A stretch of DNA of 64,000 bases, taken from contig NZ_JBCDNA010000003.1 of assembly GCF_038433205.1 (NCBI RefSeq), positions 124,001-188,000 of the forward strand, read 5' to 3'. This stretch comes from Lutimonas vermicola (GTDB lineage: Bacteria > Bacteroidota > Bacteroidia > Flavobacteriales > Flavobacteriaceae). Every line of letters begins with the position of its first letter. Position 1 is the stretch's first letter. Below the pieces are notes generated by a model. That model was not told where the DNA came from, made no database searches, and saw only the letters and a list, made by a program, of their open reading frames with translations. A program made the position numbers and the translations under genes. Below, one piece after another: positions 17,168 to 25,798 of this stretch.

Positions 17168-17596
17168 ATGAAAAATTTAATAATTACCCTATGCTTCTTG
17201 CTTGGAGCATTCTTCAGTTATGGTCAGTCTTTTGACGGGAAAAGTGATCAAAAAATCAATATTGGTTATGAAGCCTATGGTTTCGGAAATGGCGTAAAAG
17301 CCACCTATGATTATGGTCTTGGAAAACTATTTTCACTTGGTGCCGGTGCCAGTGTCTATTTTAACGATGGCGAAAACGATTATTATATTTTTGCCAGAAG
17401 TCAGGTTCATCTGGGAATAGCCTTTGACCTGCCATGTGAATTTGACATATATCCAGGACTTGAATTAGGTTACCTGTCGAGCGAAAAAATAGGTGTTTCA
17501 GGCTATCTGGGTTTTCGGTACTTTTTCACCAAAAAAGTCGGTGTTTTTGCCGAAATCGGCAACAATGGATCTGTTGGGGTAAGTTTTAATGTCTAG
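17168..17596 (+). CDS. Small exported outer-membrane beta-barrel-like protein (DUF6646-like)
   Basis: A 142-residue protein with a signal peptide (MKNLIITLCFLLGAFFSYGQ) and a mature part made of short alternating strands rich in Gly, Tyr and Phe (YEAYGFGNGVKATYDYGLGK, FSLGAGASVYF), ending in VSFNV. The pattern suggests a small outer-membrane barrel of six to eight strands. It resembles small flavobacterial proteins of the DUF6646 type; I am not certain of the family. It converges on the lipoprotein gene with a 1-bp gap. Confidence 0.65.
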   Translation: MKNLIITLCFLLGAFFSYGQSFDGKSDQKINIGYEAYGFGNGVKATYDYGLGKLFSLGAGASVYFNDGENDYYIFARSQVHLGIAFDLPCEFDIYPGLELGYLSSEKIGVSGYLGFRYFFTKKVGVFAEIGNNGSVGVSFNV

Positions 17597-17597
17597 A

Positions 17598-18083
17598 TTA
17601 GGGCCTGTAAACTTTATCCAATCTTTTTACACCGGTGATTTTATGAAAACCTTCCAGGCCATTGACAGAATACAATAAAACGGCCTCATCGTCTTTAAGC
17701 TCGAATGGAATCTTTTTTATGGGCTTTTTAGGCTGGTTGCCAAATTCTTCAGAAGGGTCTTTGGCAAAGACCAGTTCCTTTTCTTTAAATTCAGAAAAAT
17801 TACCTTCAATCTCAAATTTATCACCATTAAACATAGGAACAATGCTGTACTCATGATTTTGAAAATACAGTTTAGAAAATGAAATATTTAATGATTTGGT
17901 ATTGCCGACGATTCTAACAGTTGTTCCCTGGGTGCCCTGTTTACCTCCAACCCAATAAAAATAGGTCTTTTCCTTTATTTCAAATGGAGCCGAAGTTTCA
18001 ATACTCTGAGATTTGCATCCCATTACAATAATTGACAGAACAAAGGTTATCAGAAAAATTTTCGGCGATTTCAATATATTCAT
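17598..18083 (-). CDS. Hypothetical lipoprotein
   Basis: A 161-residue protein with a lipoprotein signal (hydrophobic stretch then IIVMGCKS, Cys23). The mature part looks beta-rich and has no motif I recognise; LYSVNGLEGFHKITGVKRLDK near the end is the most regular segment. It starts 15 nt after purF on the same strand, so it may be the last gene of the pfkB-purF transcript, but a functional link to purine synthesis is not indicated by the sequence. Confidence 0.65.
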   Translation of the reverse strand: MNILKSPKIFLITFVLSIIVMGCKSQSIETSAPFEIKEKTYFYWVGGKQGTQGTTVRIVGNTKSLNISFSKLYFQNHEYSIVPMFNGDKFEIEGNFSEFKEKELVFAKDPSEEFGNQPKKPIKKIPFELKDDEAVLLYSVNGLEGFHKITGVKRLDKVYRP

Positions 18084-18098
18084 AAATTCGGGTATTGA

Positions 18099-19991
18099 TT
18101 AATAGGCTCTTTCACTTTTACCCTCGTAAAAATTCATAAAAGCCCTATTGACTACTTTCATTCCTCCCGGAGTTGGAAAATCTCCTGTAAAATACCAGTC
18201 TCCCGTATCGTTAGGGCAGGCTCTGTGAAGGTTCTCAATTGATTGAAATATAATTTTCACCTCAGCCTTGATGTTCTCCGTTTTTAAGAGTTCCGCAATT
18301 TTATCCGAAATTTGTTCGGGTGTAAATGGAGCATAAATCTCCTTGACATGATTTTCAGGATGGTCCTGATCCAAACTTTTCTTACATTTTAAATATACCT
18401 CATCGACAATATGGTACTTCCCTGCATCCTTTAATAACTCTAAAGTAGCTTTAAAGGCAATAAATTCATCAATTCTGGCCATATCAATTCCATAACAATC
18501 AGGATATCTTATTTGAGGAGCTGAGGATACGACAATGATCTTTTTAGGATTCAAACGGTCGAGAATCTTAATGATGCTCTTTTTTAACGTGGTTCCCCTT
18601 ACGATACTGTCATCGATGATCACTAAATTATCAGTGGGCTTGACTACGCCATAGGTAACATCGTATACATGGGCTACAAGGTCGTCTCTGCTATTGTCAT
18701 CAGTTATGAAAGTTCTTAATTTCGCATCTTTTATGGCAATCTTTTCTATCCTCGGACGCTCCGACAAAATTTCAGTGAGCTTTTGTGCAGAAATATTCTT
18801 ATTCCCTTTTAAAATGGTCTGTAGCTTGTGTTCGTTCAGGTATTCTTCGGCAGCCTCAGTCATCCCGTAAAAGGAGGTCTCTGCTGTATTTGGGATATAC
18901 GAAAATACCGAATTTGATATGTCGTTGTCTATTGATTCCAATACTTTAGGAAAAATATATTTACCAAGCATTTTTCTTTCCTGATAAATGGACGCATCAC
19001 TTCCCCTGGAAAAATATATTCTCTCAAACGAACAGGATTTTTTAGGAAGTTGCTCCATAATCTGCTGCATGCTTACCTCCCCGTCCTTTTTTATAATTAA
19101 GGCATGAGCCCTTTCAATCTCTTTCACCTCATCAATATCCACATTAAAAACCGTTTGTATAACGGGTCTTTCTGAAGCGACTACAACGACCTCCTCGTCA
19201 GCGTAATAATAAGCTGGTCTGATACCTGCCGGATCCCTAAGAACAAAGGCATCTCCATGCCCAATCATACCTGCCATGGCATATCCTCCATCCCAGTTCT
19301 TTGAAGCCCTCGTTAATATTTTCTGAATATTTAATTCTTTTGCTATAAGTGGAGAAGCCTGTTTCTTACTGATCCCTTTCTGTTTGAATTTATAATAAAG
19401 ATCAAGAACTTCATCGTCCAAAAAATGGCCGATCTTTTCCATGACGGTCACTGTATCGGTATATTCCTTTGGATGTTGGCCCAATTCAATAAGTTCCTTT
19501 AAAAGCTCTCCCGAATTGGTCATATTAAAGTTTCCTGCTACGATCAGGTTTTTATGTTTCCAATTGTTTTGTCTCAAAAATGGATGAACACTTTCAATAC
19601 TGTTCTTTCCAAATGTACCATAACGAACATGGCCCAAATAGATATTGCCCAGATAGGGCATGTTTGACAATTGCCAATCAAGGTCATTTGCTCTTTCGGG
19701 ATACTCCTGCAAAACACCGTTTAATCGTGAATTGATCTTTGCGAATACATCTTGAATTGGTTGCTGGTCATTTGACCTTACCCTGCTGATATATCGGGCC
19801 CCGGGTTCAACATCAAACTTGATACTGGCAAAGCCTGCCCCGTCTTGCCCCCTATTGTGTTGCTTCTCCATTAACAGATACATCTTATTGATTCCATAAA
19901 ATGCAGTTCCGTATTTATCTTTATAATACTGAAGAGGTTTTAACAGTCGAACGAGGGCAATTCCACATTCATGTTGTAAAGCATCACTCAT
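18099..19991 (-). CDS. purF: Amidophosphoribosyltransferase-like protein, long Bacteroidota form
   Basis: A 630-residue PurF-family enzyme. The N-terminal Ntn glutaminase has its nucleophile at Cys9 (HECGIALVRL), preceded by eight residues that would need to be removed to free the cysteine. MEKQHNRGQDGAGFASI and LGHVRYGTFG are glutaminase signatures. The phosphoribosyltransferase domain has the PRPP loop VIIDDSIVRGTT (around 455-465). PurF converts PRPP and glutamine to phosphoribosylamine, the first step of purine synthesis. It is over 100 residues longer than classical PurF; Bacteroidota often carry such a long form beside a standard one. It follows the pfkB gene by 12 nt. Confidence 0.85.
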   Translation of the reverse strand: MSDALQHECGIALVRLLKPLQYYKDKYGTAFYGINKMYLLMEKQHNRGQDGAGFASIKFDVEPGARYISRVRSNDQQPIQDVFAKINSRLNGVLQEYPERANDLDWQLSNMPYLGNIYLGHVRYGTFGKNSIESVHPFLRQNNWKHKNLIVAGNFNMTNSGELLKELIELGQHPKEYTDTVTVMEKIGHFLDDEVLDLYYKFKQKGISKKQASPLIAKELNIQKILTRASKNWDGGYAMAGMIGHGDAFVLRDPAGIRPAYYYADEEVVVVASERPVIQTVFNVDIDEVKEIERAHALIIKKDGEVSMQQIMEQLPKKSCSFERIYFSRGSDASIYQERKMLGKYIFPKVLESIDNDISNSVFSYIPNTAETSFYGMTEAAEEYLNEHKLQTILKGNKNISAQKLTEILSERPRIEKIAIKDAKLRTFITDDNSRDDLVAHVYDVTYGVVKPTDNLVIIDDSIVRGTTLKKSIIKILDRLNPKKIIVVSSAPQIRYPDCYGIDMARIDEFIAFKATLELLKDAGKYHIVDEVYLKCKKSLDQDHPENHVKEIYAPFTPEQISDKIAELLKTENIKAEVKIIFQSIENLHRACPNDTGDWYFTGDFPTPGGMKVVNRAFMNFYEGKSERAY

Positions 19992-20003
19992 TTTTTAAAG
20001 CAG

Positions 20004-20933
20004 TTAATGTGTTAATTCAATATCAAATTGAGTAAGTTGTTTGAATTCCTTTAATCTTGCCTGAATTTCATTTTGGCTCAGGTTTTGCATTCTTTCGGTA
20101 CCAAATTTTTCAACACAAAAAGAGGCAAAATTTGAACCGTAAATTACCGCTCTTTTCATATTTTCAAAAGAAACATCATGGCTGCTGGCTAAATAACCTA
20201 TAAAGCCCCCGGCAAAAGTATCTCCTGCCCCGGTTGGATCAAAAATATCTTCCAAAGGAAGTGCAGGTGCAAAAAACACATCCCCGTTATTAAACAATAA
20301 TGCCCCATTCTCCCCTTTTTTGATCACTACATATTGGGGGCCCATTTTATGGATCTTTTGAGCTGCTTTAACCAGAGAATATTCTCCACTCAATTGTCTG
20401 GCCTCTTCGTCATTTATCGTAATAACATCTACTTTTGCAATAACCTGATGCAATTCATCCATTGTATTATCCATCCAAAAATTCATGGTGTCTAATACAA
20501 CCAGTTTTGGTCGCTCAGGAATTTGATTGATCACAGACATCTGAACCAGCGGATGCAAATTCCCTAACATTAAAAAATCACAATCCATAAAATTTTCGGG
20601 TACAACGGGATTGAATTCGGCTAGCACATTTAAATCAGTAACCAGGGTTTCCCTTGTGTTTAAATTATAATCATATTTGCCACTCCAAAAAAAAGTTTTC
20701 CCTTCCTTGATCACTTCAACTCCCTCAAGGTCAATATTCTTGTCACTCAACATATCAAGGTATCTGACAGGGAAATCCCCTCCTACCACAGAAATTATGC
20801 CTGATTCCAATCCAAAATAAGAAGCAGACAGGCCGATATAGGTAGCGGCACCACCCAGGATTTTTTCGGTCTTTCCAAACGGAGTTTCTATGGCATCAAA
20901 TGCAACGGTTCCTACGATTAAAAGTTTTCCCAT
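20004..20933 (-). CDS. PfkB family sugar/nucleoside kinase
   Basis: A 309-residue ribokinase-fold kinase. The C-terminal signature DPTGAGDTFAGGFIGYL contains the anion-hole loop and the catalytic Asp (near residue 237), and the N-terminal GGAATYIGLSASYFGLESG is the sugar-binding lid region. The substrate (ribose, adenosine or another sugar) cannot be told. It lies 12 nt upstream of purF and is probably co-transcribed with it, so a role in nucleoside or ribose supply is plausible. It is divergent from sufE across a symmetric palindrome that holds the promoter boxes of both. Confidence 0.85.
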   Translation of the reverse strand: MGKLLIVGTVAFDAIETPFGKTEKILGGAATYIGLSASYFGLESGIISVVGGDFPVRYLDMLSDKNIDLEGVEVIKEGKTFFWSGKYDYNLNTRETLVTDLNVLAEFNPVVPENFMDCDFLMLGNLHPLVQMSVINQIPERPKLVVLDTMNFWMDNTMDELHQVIAKVDVITINDEEARQLSGEYSLVKAAQKIHKMGPQYVVIKKGENGALLFNNGDVFFAPALPLEDIFDPTGAGDTFAGGFIGYLASSHDVSFENMKRAVIYGSNFASFCVEKFGTERMQNLSQNEIQARLKEFKQLTQFDIELTH

Positions 20934-20947
20934 GTCAATTACAAATT

Positions 20948-20969
20948 ACTTATTTTTGCAAAAATAAGT
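20948..20969. promoter_or_regulatory. Perfect 22-bp palindrome forming two divergent -7 boxes
   Basis: The half-site ACTTATTTTTG (20948-20958) is followed directly by its exact reverse complement (20959-20969). It places TATTTTTG on the plus strand (20951-20958), 18 nt before the sufE ATG, and the same octamer on the minus strand (20966-20959), 25 nt before the pfkB ATG. Neither strand has a good -33 TTG. The symmetry could also serve a dimeric regulator. Confidence 0.6.
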
Positions 20970-20976
20970 TTAAAAT

Positions 20977-21399
20977 ATGACTATTAAAGAAATACAAGAA
21001 GAAATTATTGAAGACTTTGACCTGTTTGAAGACTGGATGCAACGCTATGAATTTATCATTGAAATGGGAAAATCGATGCCTCAAATAAAAGAAGTTAACA
21101 AATCAGATGAAAACCTCATCAAAGGCTGCCAGTCAAAAGTATGGCTTCATGCAGACTATGAGGATGGCAAACTCTTGTTTTCGGCAGACAGCGACGCCAT
21201 TTTAACCAAAGGAATTGTTTCGTTACTCCTGAGAATTTACAACAACCAGACTCCCGATGATATTCTCTCCAATGAGCCGTACTTTATTGATGCTATTGGT
21301 TTAAAAGAGCATTTATCACCAACAAGGGCAAACGGCCTTTTGTCGATGGTCAAACAAATCAAACTTCTGGCACTGGCCCATAAATCCAAAAACGCTTGA
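20977..21399 (+). CDS. sufE: Sulfur acceptor protein SufE
   Basis: A 140-residue SufE-family protein. The active cysteine is Cys51 in IKGCQSKVW, the position known from E. coli SufE. It accepts persulfide sulfur from the cysteine desulfurase SufS and stimulates Fe-S assembly. No sufS is in the window. It heads a plus-strand run of sufE, a SufT-like gene, DUF2480 and DUF3078. A separate promoter lies before the second gene, so the run is at least two transcripts. Confidence 0.93.
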   Translation: MTIKEIQEEIIEDFDLFEDWMQRYEFIIEMGKSMPQIKEVNKSDENLIKGCQSKVWLHADYEDGKLLFSADSDAILTKGIVSLLLRIYNNQTPDDILSNEPYFIDAIGLKEHLSPTRANGLLSMVKQIKLLALAHKSKNA

Positions 21400-21409
21400 A
21401 ATTAGAATT

Positions 21410-21439
21410 TTGTGGTAAAGGTACATTAGCGTATCTTTG
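21410..21439 (+). promoter_or_regulatory. Canonical Bacteroidota promoter before the SufT-like gene
   Basis: TTG (21410-21412), a 19-nt spacer and TATCTTTG (21432-21439) match the -33/-7 consensus exactly, including spacing. It lies 31 nt before the ATG at 21471 and directly after the sufE stop, so the downstream genes can be expressed independently of sufE. Confidence 0.65.
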
Positions 21440-21470
21440 CCCTTATTTAGAATGATTTTAAAGAACCGGC

Positions 21471-21791
21471 ATGAATAATAAAGTAAAGGAAGATCTTGGA
21501 GAAAAGATTGTAGATGTTATCAAAACCATATTTGATCCTGAGATCCCCGTTGACATATATGAACTAGGATTGATTTATGATGTTTTTGTAAACGAGGATA
21601 TGGATGTCAAAGTGTTAATGACGCTAACTTCGCCTAACTGTCCTGTTGCAGAAACCCTGCCCATGGAAGTGGAAGAAAAGATCAGGTCTATTGAAGAGGT
21701 GAGAAACGCGGAGGTTGAGATCACATTTGATCCTACCTGGACACAGGATATGATGAGCGAGGAAGCAAAACTCGAACTGGGTTTTCTTTAA
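21471..21791 (+). CDS. DUF59/MIP18 family Fe-S assembly protein (SufT/PaaD-like)
   Basis: A 106-residue single-domain protein. IFDPEIPVDIYELGLIYDV (near 20-38) and TLTSPNCPVAETLP with Cys57 are the signatures of the DUF59/MIP18 family. Members such as SufT help mature Fe-S proteins. Its place directly after sufE supports that role. Length is typical for the stand-alone domain. Confidence 0.9.
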   Translation: MNNKVKEDLGEKIVDVIKTIFDPEIPVDIYELGLIYDVFVNEDMDVKVLMTLTSPNCPVAETLPMEVEEKIRSIEEVRNAEVEITFDPTWTQDMMSEEAKLELGFL

Positions 21792-21824
21792 ATTGATCAC
21801 GAAAGTCAATTAAGTACTAAAACT

Positions 21825-22331
21825 ATGTCAGGAGAAATAGTCAACAGAGTTGCCAAGAGCAAACTAAGAACACTGGATCTGGAAGATTTTTTTCCGGAAG
21901 GGGAAAGAGTATTATTGGATATTAGCCAGTGGTTGTTCGAAGGCATTATTTTAAAAGAAAAAGATTTCAGAGAATCGGTAAGAGATCATCGCTGGGAAGA
22001 ATACCAAGATAAATATGTTGCCGTTACCTGTTCATCTGATGCAATCATACCATCCTGGGCTTATTTGCTTATTAGTGTGGCTTTGGCTCCCTATGCTAAA
22101 AAAATTGTGGTTGGCGATCTTGAATTACTCGAAAACATGATCTTTCAAGAGGTCGTTGCAACGATTCCTTTGGACTCTTTTGCAGGTTCTCCCGTTATTA
22201 TAAAAGGATGTTCAGACAAAAATATCCCTGATTCGGCATTCGCTCAGATCACCCAAAAATTGTTACCGGTTGTCAACTCTTTAATGTTTGGAGAGGCATG
22301 TTCGAGCGTACCTTTGTTTAAAAAGAAATAA
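21825..22331 (+). CDS. DUF2480 family protein
   Basis: A 168-residue soluble protein matching the Bacteroidota-specific DUF2480 family as I know it: an N-terminal region with LDLEDFFPEGERVLLDISQWL, a central VAVTCSSDAIIPSWAYLL and a C-terminal KGCSDKNIPDSAF. The family has no assigned function. The conserved position next to sufE and the SufT-like gene, and the Ser/Cys-containing motifs, suggest an accessory role in Fe-S or sulfur metabolism (inference). It starts 33 nt after the preceding gene. Confidence 0.8.
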   Translation: MSGEIVNRVAKSKLRTLDLEDFFPEGERVLLDISQWLFEGIILKEKDFRESVRDHRWEEYQDKYVAVTCSSDAIIPSWAYLLISVALAPYAKKIVVGDLELLENMIFQEVVATIPLDSFAGSPVIIKGCSDKNIPDSAFAQITQKLLPVVNSLMFGEACSSVPLFKKK

Positions 22332-22359
22332 TAGAATTCTTTTTTTTATCCAATTTAGC

Positions 22360-22367
22360 TATTTTTG
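22360..22367 (+). promoter_or_regulatory. -7 promoter box of the DUF3078 gene
   Basis: TATTTTTG matches TAnnTTTG exactly and lies 26 nt before the ATG at 22394. Confidence 0.4.
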
Positions 22368-22393
22368 CCCCTTACTAATCAAATGTTTCCCCC

Positions 22394-23317
22394 ATGAAAA
22401 AATTAATCGTCGTATTGTTTATTGTTTCTGGAATCAGCCAGATCAATGCCCAAACAAAAGAAGAATTAAAAGCCTTACAAAAGGAAAAGAATGATTCAAT
22501 AAGCGTCCTAAAAGGAAAAGCTGACGCTATTCAAAGCCAAATAGATGCCTTGCCGGGCTGGAGGTTAAGAGCCACCGGAACCATTGGTGGGAGCATATCA
22601 GGATTCAACAATTGGTATTCTAAAGAAAGCCCCAATTCTTCTGTAGGCAACTTTGGAATAAATGTAAACGCATTTGCGGATCGTATCGAGGAAAAATATT
22701 TCTGGAAAAATGCGATGAATGTAAATATTGGATGGGTCAAATTCGATGATAAAGACGATGATACAGACAGTGATTCGTATGAAGTTGCAACGGATGTTTT
22801 TAGTTTGAGCTCTCTCTACGGATATAAAGTTTCCAAAAATTTTGCAGTATCAGCTTTAATGGAATACCGATCAACATTGGTGAATAACTTTAACGATCCC
22901 GGTTTCCTTGACCTTGGTGTGGGTGGAACCTGGACCCCTATCGCTGATTTGGTCGTCGTTATTCACCCTGCCAACTACAATTTTGTATTTAGCAAAGGAG
23001 ATGCAGAATATGATTCCACTTTCGGTGCAAAAGTAGTAGCAGATTACACGAGAAAGTTTGGCGGGTTAAACGTAAAATCTAATTTGTCGGTTTTCATGAG
23101 TTATGAAGGATCAGATTATTCCAATTATACCTGGACAAACTCATTTAGCTACACACTTTGGAAATCCCTTGGGGTTGGATTCGATTTTGGTCTAAGGAAG
23201 AACAAACAGGAAGCGCTTAATTACAACCTGATTTCAGATCCGGATGCGACCTTTGACTCTATAAATAATGATCTGCAATCGTATTGGCTAATCGGGCTTA
23301 ATATAACGCTGGATTAA
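22394..23317 (+). CDS. DUF3078 domain outer-membrane protein
   Basis: A 307-residue exported protein. A signal peptide (VVLFIVSGISQINAQ) is followed by a short coiled coil (about 22-50: KEELKALQKEKNDSISVLKG) and a beta-strand-rich domain of DUF3078 type with strands such as MNVNIGWVKFDD and NLSVFMSYEGSDY. The DUF3078 family is confined to Bacteroidota and is thought to form an outer-membrane barrel; its function is unknown. It follows the DUF2480 gene and has its own promoter box. Confidence 0.82.
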   Translation: MKKLIVVLFIVSGISQINAQTKEELKALQKEKNDSISVLKGKADAIQSQIDALPGWRLRATGTIGGSISGFNNWYSKESPNSSVGNFGINVNAFADRIEEKYFWKNAMNVNIGWVKFDDKDDDTDSDSYEVATDVFSLSSLYGYKVSKNFAVSALMEYRSTLVNNFNDPGFLDLGVGGTWTPIADLVVVIHPANYNFVFSKGDAEYDSTFGAKVVADYTRKFGGLNVKSNLSVFMSYEGSDYSNYTWTNSFSYTLWKSLGVGFDFGLRKNKQEALNYNLISDPDATFDSINNDLQSYWLIGLNITLD

Positions 23318-23424
23318 ACTTTTTTAGTTCATACTTTATTCACGCAATTTGAATTACCTGAAAAAATTATCTCAAATTTTATTATAAACTGTTAATTTTA
23401 ATAAATTAGCTGAAACAAAGATAT

Positions 23425-24498
23425 ATGACCCTATTAGTAGTATATGGAGTTCTTTCTATTTGCTTCTCTTTTCTCTGCTCAATTCTCGAAGCAGTTTTAT
23501 TGAGTGTAACACCAACCTTTATTACAGTAAGGATAAATGAGGGTAAAAGTTATGCCAGAACTTTGAAAAAACTTAAAGAGAAAATAGATGAACCACTAAT
23601 TACTATTTTAACGATTAATACCATCGCCCATACGGTTGGCGCTATTTTAGTGGGTGTTGAGGCTGAAAAAACATTTGGCTCAGGGAATAATTCGGTCGGA
23701 ATTGTATCGGCTATTATGACTCTTTTGATTTTGATTCTCTCAGAAATAATTCCAAAATCAATAGGCGCGAATTATTGGAAAAGTCTTGCGAATTTTTCAA
23801 CAAAAGCAATCATGCTGCTTATGTTTCCACTGAAATATACCGGGATCTTATGGCTGCTGAAATTTGCAACAAGGATTGTTGGTAAAAATTCGCATAACGC
23901 CAATATCAGCCGAGAAGATTTCCACGCTATGGCAGATATCGCACATGAAGAAGGTATCTTTCAGGAGTCTGAAAGCCTCGTCATCAAAAACGTCATTGAC
24001 TTCGAAAACATGGCCGTTAAAGATATCATGACTCCCAGAACTGTGCTAAAAACAGCTCCGGAACAAATGAAAATAAGAGATTTTTACGACAAAAACCCAA
24101 AATTAAAGTTTTCACGGGTCCCTATTTTTAAAGATGGATCGGATGACATTTCAGGTTATTTTCTCAAAGATGAATTATTTGAATCTATCATCAACGGAGA
24201 TGGAGACAAGGAACTAAAAAGTATATCGAGAGAAATTGTAGTGACCGACAGGGAAACCCCTATCAAAAATTTATTCGAACAACTGATAGAAAAACAGGAA
24301 CACATCGCCCTTGTTGTTGATGAATTTGGTACCGTGAGCGGTATTGTCTCTCAAGAAGATATCATCGAGACTTTACTCGGTTTTGAAATTGTCGATGAAA
24401 GCGACGCAGATGAAGACTTGCAGCTTTTGGCTCGGAAAATCTGGAAGATCAGAGCTAAGCGGCATGGCATGGTTGACGGTGATAAGGACGAAAAGTAA
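23425..24498 (+). CDS. CNNM/CBS domain protein (hemolysin-family, short form)
   Basis: A 357-residue membrane protein. The N-terminal CNNM (DUF21) domain has four membrane segments (about 1-150), including LSEIIPKSIGANYW. A pair of CBS domains follows (about 205-325; VKDIMTPRTVL and HIALVVDEFGTVSGIVSQEDIIETLLG). It lacks the C-terminal CorC_HlyC domain of the longer homologues such as GldE. Family members are linked to magnesium or cobalt transport. Converges on hflX with a 2-bp gap. Confidence 0.88.
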   Translation: MTLLVVYGVLSICFSFLCSILEAVLLSVTPTFITVRINEGKSYARTLKKLKEKIDEPLITILTINTIAHTVGAILVGVEAEKTFGSGNNSVGIVSAIMTLLILILSEIIPKSIGANYWKSLANFSTKAIMLLMFPLKYTGILWLLKFATRIVGKNSHNANISREDFHAMADIAHEEGIFQESESLVIKNVIDFENMAVKDIMTPRTVLKTAPEQMKIRDFYDKNPKLKFSRVPIFKDGSDDISGYFLKDELFESIINGDGDKELKSISREIVVTDRETPIKNLFEQLIEKQEHIALVVDEFGTVSGIVSQEDIIETLLGFEIVDESDADEDLQLLARKIWKIRAKRHGMVDGDKDEK

Positions 24499-24500
24499 CT

Positions 24501-25724
24501 TTAGACGTTTTCTTCATATTCCTGATACAGGAAGTCATTGTAAGGAAACCTCGTAATGTGAATCTTTTTCACTTCTTCAAACACTATTTTTTTGAAATCT
24601 TCCAGGTTATCCTTTTTTAGTGCAGAAATAAAAACACATTTGTTTTCCATTTTGGCATACCACGACTTTTTCCAGTCTTCCAGTGTATAGTGTTCCTTGG
24701 AACGTTCAGTTGTTAAATCATCCTCTTCAATGGATTCGTGCTTAAATGCATCAATTTTATTAAAAACCATGATTGTTGGTTTACTTGAATCTTCACCTTG
24801 AGGAGTTATCTCACTGATAATATTGTTCACCGAAGCAATGTGATCTTCAAAATTGGAATGTGAAATATCAACTACATGCAACAAAAGATCTGCTTCCCTC
24901 ACCTCATCAAGTGTAGACTTGAATGACTCTACCAGTTGAGTTGGGAGTTTTCGAATAAATCCAACGGTATCAGTTAGCAAGAAAGGTATATTTCTGATCA
25001 CCACTTTTCTTACTGTGGTATCCAAAGTGGCAAACAGTTTGTTTTCTGCAAAAACTTCGCTTTTACTGATGACATTCATCAGGGTTGATTTTCCAACATT
25101 GGTGTAACCAATAAGGGCAACCCTTACCATTTTCCCTCTGTTTTTACGTTGAATCGACATTTGACTGTCAATCTTTTTCAACCTTTTCTTTAGCAGGGAA
25201 ATCTTGTCCCTGATAATTCTTCTATCGGTTTCTATCTCTGTTTCCCCAGGACCTCGGAGTCCTATACCCCCTTTTTGTCTTTCGAGGTGGGTCCACATTC
25301 TTGTTAACCTTGGCAACAAATACTGACACTGAGCCAACTCTACCTGAGTTCTGGCATAAGAGGTTTCGGCACGTTGGGCAAATATATCAAGTATCAGGTT
25401 TGTTCTGTCAAGAACTTTACAATCAAGCAATTTTTCAATGTTTCGCAATTGGGCCGGGTTCAATTCATCATCAAAAATGACTGTTTTGATCTCCTTATCC
25501 TGGATAAAACTTCTCACTTCGTCCAGTTTCCCGGAGCCAATAAATGTTTTTGGGTTGGGGTATTCCAACTTTTGAACAAATCTCTTTACCACTTCACCTC
25601 CGGCAGTATAGGTTAGAAACTCGAGCTCATCCAGGTATTCTTTGGATTTCTCCTCGTTCTGCTCTTTGGTTATGACGCCAACCAATACCACGTTCTCAAT
25701 ATTTGAATCCCTTTTTTCTATCAT
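24501..25724 (-). CDS. hflX: Ribosome-associated GTPase HflX
   Basis: A 407-residue GTPase. The N-terminal HflX domain includes FDDELNPAQLRNIEKLL and RAETSYARTQVELAQ, then the GGIGLRGPGETEIETD signature. The G domain has Walker A GYTNVGKSTLMN, the DTVGFIRKLP G3 region and NKID. HflX binds the large ribosomal subunit and can split stalled ribosomes. It stands alone between a convergent CNNM gene and a divergent EEP-family gene. A TAAATTTG octamer at 25736-25729 (minus) lies only 5 nt from the ATG; a leaderless mRNA is possible but unproven. Confidence 0.95.
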   Translation of the reverse strand: MIEKRDSNIENVVLVGVITKEQNEEKSKEYLDELEFLTYTAGGEVVKRFVQKLEYPNPKTFIGSGKLDEVRSFIQDKEIKTVIFDDELNPAQLRNIEKLLDCKVLDRTNLILDIFAQRAETSYARTQVELAQCQYLLPRLTRMWTHLERQKGGIGLRGPGETEIETDRRIIRDKISLLKKRLKKIDSQMSIQRKNRGKMVRVALIGYTNVGKSTLMNVISKSEVFAENKLFATLDTTVRKVVIRNIPFLLTDTVGFIRKLPTQLVESFKSTLDEVREADLLLHVVDISHSNFEDHIASVNNIISEITPQGEDSSKPTIMVFNKIDAFKHESIEEDDLTTERSKEHYTLEDWKKSWYAKMENKCVFISALKKDNLEDFKKIVFEEVKKIHITRFPYNDFLYQEYEENV

Positions 25725-25798
25725 GGTACAAATTTACAATCCTTTTTAAACTAATCTAGTCGATTTTACTTAATTTGGAGCATCACTTGCAATTTTCT

